Positions 17,835-25,754 of a DNA stretch of 64,000 nucleotides are shown here, one piece after another. Both the position numbers and the translations under genes were made by a program. Origin of the DNA: CAWUFC02 sp963921335 (lineage in GTDB: Bacteria; Pseudomonadota; Gammaproteobacteria; Pseudomonadales; Halieaceae); the NCBI GenBank assembly GCA_963921335.3, contig CAWUFC020000002.1, forward strand, positions 496,001 through 560,000, written 5' to 3'. Positions within the stretch are counted from its first letter, which is position 1. Each line of letters begins with the position of its first letter. The notes below the pieces were generated by a model. That model was given only the letters and a program-made list of their open reading frames with translations, was not told where the DNA came from and ran no database searches.

Positions 17835-18677
17835 CTATTTTTGCGGAATATGGGCTCGCAGCCAGCTCATAACCTGCTTGAGCACATGACGCCGCTCGGG
17901 TTCGTTGAGGAGTTCGTGGTAGAGGTCGGGGTACAGCTGCAGGCGCTTATCCGGCGAGACCACATGCTTGTGGTAGCTATTGGTTCCGTTGATATCGGTG
18001 AGCCTGTCCTGCCCACCATGCATCAACAAAATGGGAATCCTGACGCTGGACGCAAAATTGCGAGCGTGGGTCATGGCATCAAGCATCTCCTGGGTGAGTC
18101 GGGCAGAGATGCGGCCACGGTAGACCATGGGGTCATTCTGGTAGCGCCTAACCACCGCGGGGTCGCGACTGACGGCCTCAGCATCAAGGCTGAGCACACC
18201 GACCCGCGGCATGCTGGCAGACAGTCCTTTGAGGACACTGCCGAGCACTTTGCCCGGAGCGTCTGTGCTTTGCAGCGCAGGCGCCGATAGAACACAGCAA
18301 AAGAAGTCGTGCTGGTGCTCAAGCAGGTAATTGGCGACAACGAGACCACCCATGCTGTGGCCCATAATCGCCAGGGGAATACCCTCATGATCAGACTGCA
18401 CCTGCGACTGTATGGCAGCGACTGCATCCAGATAATGTGAGAAACGAGCAATATGACCTGGGGAACCGTATGACTGCCCGTGCCCCGGAAGATCCAGGGC
18501 ACAAACACCAACACCGCAATCCACCAGGTATTGACCCACGTGACCATAGCGGCCGCCGTGCTCCGCCAAACCGTGCACTAGCAGCACCAGCGCACGTGGG
18601 CGCCGGTCGGGTAACCAGTATTGGTAAAACACCCGACGATTGGTCTTACAGCTAACGGTTCCCCTGCTCCGCCTCAT
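17835..18677 (-). CDS. Alpha/beta hydrolase, monoacylglycerol-lipase-like
   Basis: A 280-residue serine hydrolase of the S33/lysophospholipase group. The nucleophile elbow is GHSMGG, the oxyanion region is LVHGLAEHGGRY, the Asp is in MHGGQDRLTD and the His is in YPDLYHELLNEPE. These motifs and the order match bacterial monoacylglycerol lipases, which release fatty acids from monoglycerides. There is no signal peptide, so it is probably cytoplasmic. It is first of a three-gene run with the MBL hydrolase and aminopeptidase P. Confidence 0.88.
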   Translation of the reverse strand: MRRSRGTVSCKTNRRVFYQYWLPDRRPRALVLLVHGLAEHGGRYGHVGQYLVDCGVGVCALDLPGHGQSYGSPGHIARFSHYLDAVAAIQSQVQSDHEGIPLAIMGHSMGGLVVANYLLEHQHDFFCCVLSAPALQSTDAPGKVLGSVLKGLSASMPRVGVLSLDAEAVSRDPAVVRRYQNDPMVYRGRISARLTQEMLDAMTHARNFASSVRIPILLMHGGQDRLTDINGTNSYHKHVVSPDKRLQLYPDLYHELLNEPERRHVLKQVMSWLRAHIPQK

Positions 18678-18754
18678 GGGATTATTCTGCCAGAGCCCGG
18701 CACAGGGAAGACAGCCGCATTAGCTAGTAGTCACAAGTGCCAAAAGCAGGCGAT

Positions 18755-19750
18755 TCAGACCGCAAGCAGCTGCTCGCTGACATCCCAAAGGCGGCGTGAC
18801 AGACTCTCGTCGTACATCAGTGGATTGGCCTGCACCGGATTGCAGTCGGCAAAGTACTGGCCGCTGATAGAGCCGGCCGCAGGGTTAGCAGCAACATAGC
18901 ATTGGGTAGCAGCACCCTGCGCAGTGCTCTTATTCATGTTTTCCTCACTGACGGGATTGGGCAACTGCCTCCACAAATTGGTTTGAATGACCCCGGGATG
19001 TACCGCGTTAACAGTAATGCTGGTATCACGCAGTCGACGGGCCAACTCAAGTGCGTGCAGGCCATTGGCGAGCTTGGAGCGGCCATAGGCCGTCCAGGGT
19101 GAGTAAGATCGGGAACCATCCAAATTGTCAAAATCGATACCCTCTGCTGGCGCGTTGTGATGAGCGCAGCTACTGAGAATAACGATACGCCCTGCCTCCG
19201 ATTGCTTCACCGCAGCTAAGGTCTCGTTCACAAACAAAAAGTGCCCCAGATGGTTTACCGCAAACTGCATTTCAACACCGTTGTAGAGACGAAGTTCCTG
19301 GACTGCCATCACTCCGGCATTGCAAATCAGCATGTCCACAGGCATATCGAGTTGTCGTACGGCCGCGGCACAGCTGCGCACAGAGTGCAGATCAGTCAAC
19401 TCCATAACCAGCGGCGTTGTTGTTCCAGCCACCGATGCACAGGCCTTTGCCGCTTTACTTTCGCTTCGGGCTGTACCAATCACGTGCGCACCCCTGGCAG
19501 CCAGCACCCGCATGGTCTCCAAACCCAAACCGGAATTGCAGCCTGTCACAACAGCGGTTTTGCCACTTAAATCGAGAGCGTCAGTCACCTCTTCCGCACT
19601 GGAATGGGCACCAAATCCAGACAGGGCAAAACGATCGTCCGGCAACTGGGGCTGCCGACAGCGCGAGGCCCAGGCTGGTGCCACCATCATGGCCATTGCC
19701 CCGGCTATCAATTCCCGACGTCGAATTCCTGGCGGACCAATGCTTGGCAT
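18755..19750 (-). CDS. SDR family oxidoreductase with a Tat-type signal peptide
   Basis: A 331-residue retinol-dehydrogenase-like SDR. After the N-terminal region come TGCNSGLG, NAGVM, the catalytic Ser in LSSCAHH and YGRSKLAN. Unusually, the N-terminus IRRRELIAGAMAMMVAPAWA has a twin-arginine motif, a hydrophobic stretch and an A-x-A cleavage site, as in proteins exported folded by the Tat system. The ATG at 19750 has AAGGAG upstream; a longer open frame upstream is not convincing. Export would suit a protein carrying a bound cofactor. Confidence 0.87.
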   Translation of the reverse strand: MPSIGPPGIRRRELIAGAMAMMVAPAWASRCRQPQLPDDRFALSGFGAHSSAEEVTDALDLSGKTAVVTGCNSGLGLETMRVLAARGAHVIGTARSESKAAKACASVAGTTTPLVMELTDLHSVRSCAAAVRQLDMPVDMLICNAGVMAVQELRLYNGVEMQFAVNHLGHFLFVNETLAAVKQSEAGRIVILSSCAHHNAPAEGIDFDNLDGSRSYSPWTAYGRSKLANGLHALELARRLRDTSITVNAVHPGVIQTNLWRQLPNPVSEENMNKSTAQGAATQCYVAANPAAGSISGQYFADCNPVQANPLMYDESLSRRLWDVSEQLLAV

Positions 19751-19811
19751 AGTGTGCTCCTTGCTAAGGCAAAAATGCGTGAACTGACCACCCTGAGTGT
19801 AGTCAAGCCAG

Positions 19812-20612
19812 TCAGGAATAGAAGAGCAGCGCCCTTGATTCGATGCTCTCACGGGGCGGCGCGTCAGCCCCAGCCAGCGGGTTTTCAAAGGCGCTGTGAA
19901 CCGAGCGCCGGGCGACATCGACAGATGAATCAAACGTTTTGATCAACAACACTTCATCTCGCTGCATTTCATCAAAGTAGTACCAGCGATGTGCTGCATT
20001 GTTAACAACCAATTCCAGCTCGCCAACCCGCTCCGCTGCGCGTCGCTCGCTTGCGACAAGGTCACCGGGGGCGATGGTGCTGGCATCACAGCAAGCCAGC
20101 GGCGCACGCTCCACCGGATGATTGATGCTGCGCCAAACATTCACAATGGCGTAGCGGTTCACGAGGTGTTGTTCCGCAGCCGCATCTCCAACCAGGTCTC
20201 GAAGACGTTTTTCGGCAGAGGCATCGCTGTAATCGTTGTGAATCACTGTGGCGGGCTCGCGGGTGGCGTGCTCCCCCCTCACCTCAGGCGCATCAGACCG
20301 CAAGGTATGATCGAATATCAATGCAGAGCTGGCACCCGTGCAGCGCAACAGCAAGGGGGTGATTTCTGCTTCGTAGGCTTCCTTTACCCGCTCGAACTGA
20401 TAGAAGTCAGGCACCGAGGTCGGCAGTGGTTCCAACTGAAACCCTTGCTTATCAAGTGCCGGGGCAGGATCAAGCGCTCGAGCATCGAGAATGTCGCATT
20501 CGACAGCCTCAAACCGGGCACTGATCGAGAGCGCAGCATCAGCCCCGCCCTTTGATGCGACGTACACCGGCTTTTCACCGGTGTAAACGAGATAATTTAG
20601 CCTGGCGCGCAA
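19812..20612 (-). CDS. CmcJ/NvfI family oxidoreductase
   Basis: A 266-residue protein of the CmcJ/NvfI family, which contains Fe(II)/2-oxoglutarate-type hydroxylases (CmcJ takes part in cephamycin 7-methoxylation). Diagnostic segments are FDHTLRS, IHNDYS (an H-x-D pair likely to bind iron), NVWRSINHPVERAPLACCD, AAHRWYYFDEMQRDEVLLIK (distal His) and FDSSVDVARRSVHSAF. The start is a TTG directly after the stop codon of the rubredoxin gene (TAG-TTG), so translation is probably coupled. The substrate is unknown. The family assignment is firmer than the reaction. Confidence 0.82.
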   Translation of the reverse strand: MRARLNYLVYTGEKPVYVASKGGADAALSISARFEAVECDILDARALDPAPALDKQGFQLEPLPTSVPDFYQFERVKEAYEAEITPLLLRCTGASSALIFDHTLRSDAPEVRGEHATREPATVIHNDYSDASAEKRLRDLVGDAAAEQHLVNRYAIVNVWRSINHPVERAPLACCDASTIAPGDLVASERRAAERVGELELVVNNAAHRWYYFDEMQRDEVLLIKTFDSSVDVARRSVHSAFENPLAGADAPPRESIESRALLFYS

Positions 20613-20786
20613 CTACTCTTCGAGCAGGTCGAAGTCGGTTTTACTGATACCGCAGTCGGGGCATTCCCAATCTTCGGGAACATCCTCCCACTTGGTACCG
20701 GCGGGGATGCCATCATCAGGCAGACCTTCAGCTTCATCGTAAATGAAACCGCAGATGACACATTCGTACTTCTTGAAATCGCTCAT
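20613..20786 (-). CDS. Rubredoxin
   Basis: A 57-residue rubredoxin: CVICG at residues 9-13, IYDEAEG, the acidic middle GTKWEDVPEDWECPDCG with the second CPDC, and ISKTDFDLLEE. It carries one electron on a single Fe(Cys)4 site. The gene immediately precedes the CmcJ-like oxygenase with no gap, so it may feed electrons to that enzyme, or serve AlkB, whose own neighbouring rubredoxin has the AlkG1-like insertion. No clear ribosome site is seen. Confidence 0.93.
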   Translation of the reverse strand: MSDFKKYECVICGFIYDEAEGLPDDGIPAGTKWEDVPEDWECPDCGISKTDFDLLEE

Positions 20787-20854
20787 TGTAAAACCAATAG
20801 AAAATAGTCGAAGCCGTTAATATACCCAATCAATCAGCCCAGTGCATCAGCCCG

Positions 20855-22078
20855 TCAATTGTTGCCGGTGGGAATATCGCTAAAGGCGATGCCCTTGTCG
20901 GCGCGGGGCTCCTGGGGCAGCCCCAGGACCTGCTCGGCAATGATATTACGCATGATCTCATCGGTCCCGCCTGCGAGCCGTATACCCGGCGCAAACAAAA
21001 CAGATCTCTGGAAATTACCCTCCAGCACGTTGAGAGCGTCGTCCTTAATCGCGCCCGCCTCGTCGTAGTAATCTAAGGTGAAGTTGGCGATTTCCTGATT
21101 CATGACCGCGCCTACCAACTTGCCCAATGAAGCTTCTGCACCGGGCATGCCACCTTTGGCGATCGCGGTAAGCATACGCCAGTTGGCATTGCGCAGCCCT
21201 GCATCCTGCGCGTACCAGGTCGCCAGCTTGTCAGCGACAATGGGATCATCAATCACCCGCTCACCGTCTATCACAGTGTTCTGGCAAAAATGCAGGAACT
21301 GGGGAAATCCATTCGGCTGCACACCTGAAATGGCCAGGCGTTCGTTCATCAATACATGCAGTGCTGCTCCCCAGCCACCACCCACGTCACCGAGGCGGTA
21401 AGCATCCGGAATGACTGCATCATTGAAAAAGACTTCGTTGAAATGCTGCCCCCCGTCCATCTGCTTGATCGGCTTCACTTCAACGCCGGGCTGGTTGAAG
21501 TCGATCATGAACATAGTGAGACCGCGATACTTGGACACCGTGGGGTCGGTACGAGTGAGGATCACGCCGTAATCGGAATGCTGCGCCCCCGAGGTCCAGA
21601 TCTTTTGCCCGTTGACCTTCCAGTTGTCACCATCGAGTTCGGCCCGGGTACGCAGTCCCGCCACATCAGATCCCGCCGCAGGCTCTGAAAACAGCTGGCA
21701 CCAGACATGCTCTGCACTGGCCATTTTAGGCAACAGCTCTTTCTTAACCTCTTCCGGTGAAAACGCCTGGATGGCGGGCCCACAATTGCCGATGCCGATA
21801 ACAAAGTAGCCATCCGGCGTATCAAAATTGGCCACCTCCTGGCTCCAGATCACCTGGTGAATCTGGGACAGGCCGGCGCCACCGTATTCCTTCGGCCAGG
21901 TGATGCAGGAATAACCTGCCGACGCAATCTTTTGGTACCAGGCTTTGGCTGCCTCATAGCCGCCTTCCTGACCTCGCATAACTTGCACATCGTCGGTACG
22001 GCGCTCTGCATTCTGTTCCAGCCAGGCACGCACTTCTGCGCGAAATTCAGCCTGTTCAGGGGTATCGTTAAAATCCAT
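20855..22078 (-). CDS. Acyl-CoA dehydrogenase, large subunit of the second pair
   Basis: A 407-residue acyl-CoA dehydrogenase. CQLFSEPAAGSDVAGL, VNGQKIWTSGAQHSD and the C-terminal IRLAGGTDEIMRNIIAEQVLGLP are present. As in the first pair, the MCAD catalytic Glu position is Gly (GGTDE). AAGGAG precedes the ATG. It follows its partner gene by twelve bases. The resemblance to sterol-type FadE pairs suggests a heteromeric enzyme for bulky or branched acyl-CoA (inference). Confidence 0.92.
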   Translation of the reverse strand: MDFNDTPEQAEFRAEVRAWLEQNAERRTDDVQVMRGQEGGYEAAKAWYQKIASAGYSCITWPKEYGGAGLSQIHQVIWSQEVANFDTPDGYFVIGIGNCGPAIQAFSPEEVKKELLPKMASAEHVWCQLFSEPAAGSDVAGLRTRAELDGDNWKVNGQKIWTSGAQHSDYGVILTRTDPTVSKYRGLTMFMIDFNQPGVEVKPIKQMDGGQHFNEVFFNDAVIPDAYRLGDVGGGWGAALHVLMNERLAISGVQPNGFPQFLHFCQNTVIDGERVIDDPIVADKLATWYAQDAGLRNANWRMLTAIAKGGMPGAEASLGKLVGAVMNQEIANFTLDYYDEAGAIKDDALNVLEGNFQRSVLFAPGIRLAGGTDEIMRNIIAEQVLGLPQEPRADKGIAFSDIPTGNN

Positions 22079-22090
22079 TTCGTTTCTCCT

Positions 22091-23203
22091 TCAGGCTGCG
22101 TGCTTGAGCTGTTCGACCAGGCGGGCTTTCCAGGTGCGTGATCCACCCAGTAACAGAGCCAGGTGTTGCGCGCGCCGATAGTACAGATGGCAGTCAAACT
22201 CCCAGGTAAAGCCCATGCCACCGTGGGCCTGAATGTTTTCCTTGGTGCACTCCCAGTAGGCATCGATAGCGCTGACGCGGGCGGTGGCCGCCGCCAGGGG
22301 CAGCTCAGGTGCATCATTGGACAGAGCCCAGGCACCGTAATAAGCATTCGCTCGCGCCAGTTCAAGGGCAACAAACATATCCGCCAGCTTGTGTTTGATG
22401 GCCTGGAAGGAAGCAATCTGACGACCAAACGCATAACGACCGCAGGTGTATTCCATGGCCTGATCGAGGGCCGCGTGGGCGCCGCCCACCTGTTCAAACG
22501 CCAGCAAAACAGCGGCGCCATCATAAAGGCGGGATACCAGCGCTGCGCCCTCTCCCGCCTCTCCAAGCGGTTCGACGGCTGCTGATGCGAAATCCAGTTT
22601 CCCGAGCGGGCGGGATGGATCCAGGCAATCAGCGGACTCTGTGCTGACTCCCTCGCTCTTGAGATCGACAATAAACAGGGAATAGCCTTCTGCTCCCGAA
22701 TCCCGTGCCGCCACAATGGCAAAATCGGCGATGGTGGCATCGGCTACCGGCTGCTTGCAGCCAGTAATGAGCGCTTCACTGACAGTAGTGCTCACCTCAC
22801 CCCGGTGCAGGGACGCCCCGGTTTCAGCAAAGGCCACGGTACCGATGATCTCCCCTGCAGCCAGCCTCGGCAGGTATTGTTGCTTCTGCTCGTCGCTGCC
22901 TACGAGCTTGATGGCCTCGGTCGCCAGATAAACACTGGAACTTACGGGCGCGGGCAGGAGCGCTCTACCCATCTCCTCAGCCAATACACAAAGCTCCAGG
23001 TAGCCCAGGCCGAGCCCACCGTATTCTTCAGGTATCGCGGTGGCGGGCCAACCCAACTCCAGTACCTGTTGCCACAGAGTCTGGTGATGCGTCAGACCGC
23101 CTTCCAGAACTTCGCGTACCTGCTCACTGGTGCACTGATCGCGGAGGAAATTGCGGGCCTGTTCCTGGATAAATTTCTGGTCGTCAGAAAATTCAAAATT
23201 CAT
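22091..23203 (-). CDS. Acyl-CoA dehydrogenase, second subunit of the second pair
   Basis: A 370-residue acyl-CoA dehydrogenase-fold chain. PEEYGGLGLGYLELCVLAEEMG marks the N-terminal domain, and MEYTCGRYAFGRQIASFQAIKHKLADMF and AHGGMGFTWEFDCHLYYRRA the C-terminal one. It lacks GGT(S/D)E but has a Glu in LLAFEQVGG at the alternative base position, complementing its partner. It lies 115 bases after gspN with an inverted repeat between, so it probably starts a separate transcript. Confidence 0.9.
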   Translation of the reverse strand: MNFEFSDDQKFIQEQARNFLRDQCTSEQVREVLEGGLTHHQTLWQQVLELGWPATAIPEEYGGLGLGYLELCVLAEEMGRALLPAPVSSSVYLATEAIKLVGSDEQKQQYLPRLAAGEIIGTVAFAETGASLHRGEVSTTVSEALITGCKQPVADATIADFAIVAARDSGAEGYSLFIVDLKSEGVSTESADCLDPSRPLGKLDFASAAVEPLGEAGEGAALVSRLYDGAAVLLAFEQVGGAHAALDQAMEYTCGRYAFGRQIASFQAIKHKLADMFVALELARANAYYGAWALSNDAPELPLAAATARVSAIDAYWECTKENIQAHGGMGFTWEFDCHLYYRRAQHLALLLGGSRTWKARLVEQLKHAA

Positions 23204-23261
23204 AGCAGCATCTGTCCGAAAGATCGTCAGCAGATGCTAGGCAAAAGGCCGCCCACCGACA

Positions 23262-23281
23262 ATGACACGCGGGCCTGTCAT
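23262..23281. promoter_or_regulatory. Operator-like inverted repeat before the second dehydrogenase pair
   Basis: ATGACA-N8-TGTCAT, 59 bases upstream of the acyl-CoA dehydrogenase start (minus strand) and after gspN. Its half-site TGACA/TGTCA is also seen in the larger palindrome at 49566. Confidence 0.3.
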
Positions 23282-23317
23282 GACTAACAATTCGGGTCAA
23301 ATAATGGCCAGCAAGAC

Positions 23318-24064
23318 CTACAAATTGCCGCTGAATTGCACCTGGTAACCCGCACCGACAGGCATTGCCATCAATTCCAGGGCAGACTTGAATCCGGACA
23401 CCAACTCAGTCTCGCTTTCGAGCATAAGATCCACTGAGTAAGTACCCGGCTGCAAACCCACTGAACCACTCACTTGCACCGGCCCTGACAGGCTACTGAT
23501 AGCACCATCGGCAGCGGCAGGCCCGTTAACCTGCAGTTCCAACACATAGTCACCCAGTGGCTGCACACTCCGATTACCCAACCAGCTGGCCCGCTGCCAG
23601 ACCAACCGCGCAGTGCCATCAAAGGGCATACCGTCTTTGCCGAGGGCCACTTCTGACAGGGTCAGCTGACCTCGTCCACGCAGATCAACCGGCACAAACA
23701 AGCGTACCAAACGGGCGTCGGCACTCAGCTCCGCACTATGGATACGCGGTCCTCGCCAGGGAGCAACACTGAGTTCAGCTCGCAGGCGTTGCTGGCCCCA
23801 CTCGGTGTCGAGCTGAATGTTTGGGCTCAGTAACACCAAAGACCAGGGTGACAGTTGCCAGCGCACCTGTCCCAGCTGAAAGGATTGGCCAGACAAAGGT
23901 ACGCGCAGTTGCTCCGCCTGGCCTCGCCACAGGCTACCGGAAAAACCCGACATGGCGACGTTGCTGTCGGCCAGGGCAAAGCCCATCAGTCGTGCGGGCG
24001 CGTGTACCAGCAGTGACAGCACGAACAAACTGCCCGCGAAAATCGCGAGTCGCTTACGATTCAT
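23318..24064 (-). CDS. gspN: Type II secretion system protein N
   Basis: A 248-residue GspN, an inner-membrane anchored accessory protein of the T2SS with a large periplasmic domain. One N-terminal membrane segment (LAIFAGSLFVLSLLVHAPARLM) is followed by a beta-rich region with the typical GFSGSLWRGQA and VRWQLSPWSLV. It is the last gene of gspC-N, two bases after gspM. Only some T2SS loci carry gspN. Confidence 0.87.
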   Translation of the reverse strand: MNRKRLAIFAGSLFVLSLLVHAPARLMGFALADSNVAMSGFSGSLWRGQAEQLRVPLSGQSFQLGQVRWQLSPWSLVLLSPNIQLDTEWGQQRLRAELSVAPWRGPRIHSAELSADARLVRLFVPVDLRGRGQLTLSEVALGKDGMPFDGTARLVWQRASWLGNRSVQPLGDYVLELQVNGPAAADGAISSLSGPVQVSGSVGLQPGTYSVDLMLESETELVSGFKSALELMAMPVGAGYQVQFSGNL

Positions 24065-24066
24065 GA

Positions 24067-24537
24067 TTAGCTACCCAGGCTGACGCGAATACTGGCGTCG
24101 ACAGTGCCGCCACGATCGCCCTGGCTAATTGACGCATCTCGAACCAGCAGCCCTTCCGCATTCTCGATCTGGTTCAACCAACGCAGCAAACCAGCAAACT
24201 CGACCTCTTCGAAGCGGATTTGCACAGCACCATTGGCACTGGCCTGTATACGACTGGGTTTGATGTTGTGCTGACCGGTACTGGTGTTGATCAGTCGATT
24301 GAGATTGCGATTAGTGCTCTTGCCGCCGGCCTGCTGCAGCTGCACCAGCTCTGCTGACATCTGCTGCACACGCTGCAAACTTTGTGCAACGCGCTGGTTA
24401 GTGTCTACCATATCGGCGCGCATGGCGCTGAGTGGCGTCCAGGCCAGCATGTAGAGCAGGTAAAGCGCAATCGCAAATGCCGCCGCCAACAGATAAACCT
24501 GTTCACGCTGATTCAGCTGTTCCAGCCAGTCCTTCAC
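24067..24537 (-). CDS. gspM: Type II secretion system protein M
   Basis: A 156-residue GspM, partner of GspL in the inner-membrane platform. A short cytoplasmic start (MKDWLEQLNQREQ) is followed by one membrane helix (LLAAAFAIALYLLYMLAW), a coiled-coil region (residues about 40-75) and a ferredoxin-like periplasmic domain (VQIRFEEVEFAGLLRWLNQIE). Its ATG overlaps the gspL stop by four bases. Confidence 0.92.
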   Translation of the reverse strand: MKDWLEQLNQREQVYLLAAAFAIALYLLYMLAWTPLSAMRADMVDTNQRVAQSLQRVQQMSAELVQLQQAGGKSTNRNLNRLINTSTGQHNIKPSRIQASANGAVQIRFEEVEFAGLLRWLNQIENAEGLLVRDASISQGDRGGTVDASIRVSLGS

Positions 24538-25745
24538 GCAGCACCCCCGGTAGTCCGCGCCGTTACCTTCATGCGCGCACGCACTTCCTCGCCCTGGGCG
24601 TTGCTGCTTTCGACACTGGCGCTGTAATTACCGCTGTTGATTTGTTCACGAATTTTCTCGACCGCCCTAAAGTCCGGCACCACCAGGTTAAGCCGCAAGT
24701 CACCGGTGCGACCGCTAAAATTGATATTGCTGATGCGCGCCCCTGGCTGGGCCTGTATGACCTGACCGACCGATTCCAGCATCGCCATAAAAGGCACGCT
24801 GGCATCGCCGCCACGTAAGTCTCTAAGCTTTCTGGACAGCTGCCGTTCCGGGTCGGCAATGGCACCTTTGGGCACCGCCTCCCTGTAGCTGGCCTCGAGG
24901 GCCTGTCGCAGGCGGAGGTTGTCCCCCTGCAAGGATTTGTAATCCGCAAAGGTGAGCACCATCTGCACTGCAAAGGCCGCTGCAAGGGCCGCCATTGGCC
25001 AGCGCCATAATGTCCACCAGCGCTCCAGCGGTAATTTGGGCCCATATTCACCTTGCAGCAGATTCAGCGGTGCACGCTCTTCAGCAGTCAGCAAAAGCGC
25101 CGCACTGAAACCGCCATTGCGCCATTGAACCTTCTCGCGCCAGGCTTCGGGCAACAGGGCCATGTCGGCGTCCTGATCATAGCCATACATCACAACAGTG
25201 TTGGTTTGAGTAATATCGGAGTCTGCCAGCACTGCCGGGAGTAGAGATGTTTCAATACTCAAACCGACACAGGGCCCCTGGCGCATGACCGCCAGACCCG
25301 ACTCAATGACCAGGGTGATCTCACCCTGACGCCAGGGCAGTAACAAGGGTTCAGGCACCCACTGCTGAATACCAGGGTAATCGGCAAGCAACTGCTGCCA
25401 ATGCTGCAGTGACTGATGCTCACTGCCTGCCACTGCCAGGGTTTCGGGGGCTAACGGTGTTGACGCAATATGCAGTGCCTCTATATCTGAGGCGTATTCT
25501 TCCTCCAACAGGTATGGCAATGAGCGTGCGATATGCCTTTTTTCATTGGCGCTGTAGCTGACCTCCTGCAAACGAACTGCGGTGCCGGGCACAGCGAAAA
25601 TAACCGGGGAGCGACGCGCCTGCAGAATATCAAGCAGCTGCGCTTGCTGTTCGGCATGCGACAGATCACGGGGCTCGTCGCCACGTCCCGGCGGGTACCA
25701 GCACAACTGGTCGCCGACTATTCTGATGACTGCACTATCGCGCAC
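24534..25745 (-). CDS. gspL: Type II secretion system protein L
   Basis: A 403-residue GspL, which links the ATPase GspE to the inner membrane. The cytoplasmic actin-like domain (residues 1-240, with YLLEEEYASDIEALHIA) is followed by one membrane helix (WRWPMAALAAAFAVQMVLTF) and a periplasmic ferredoxin-like domain (ISNINFSGRTGDLRLNLVVPDF). It lies between gspK and gspM with a nine-base gap and a four-base overlap. Confidence 0.93.
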   Translation of the reverse strand: MRDSAVIRIVGDQLCWYPPGRGDEPRDLSHAEQQAQLLDILQARRSPVIFAVPGTAVRLQEVSYSANEKRHIARSLPYLLEEEYASDIEALHIASTPLAPETLAVAGSEHQSLQHWQQLLADYPGIQQWVPEPLLLPWRQGEITLVIESGLAVMRQGPCVGLSIETSLLPAVLADSDITQTNTVVMYGYDQDADMALLPEAWREKVQWRNGGFSAALLLTAEERAPLNLLQGEYGPKLPLERWWTLWRWPMAALAAAFAVQMVLTFADYKSLQGDNLRLRQALEASYREAVPKGAIADPERQLSRKLRDLRGGDASVPFMAMLESVGQVIQAQPGARISNINFSGRTGDLRLNLVVPDFRAVEKIREQINSGNYSASVESSNAQGEEVRARMKVTARTTGGAA

Positions 25746-25754
25746 TAGCTCTCC

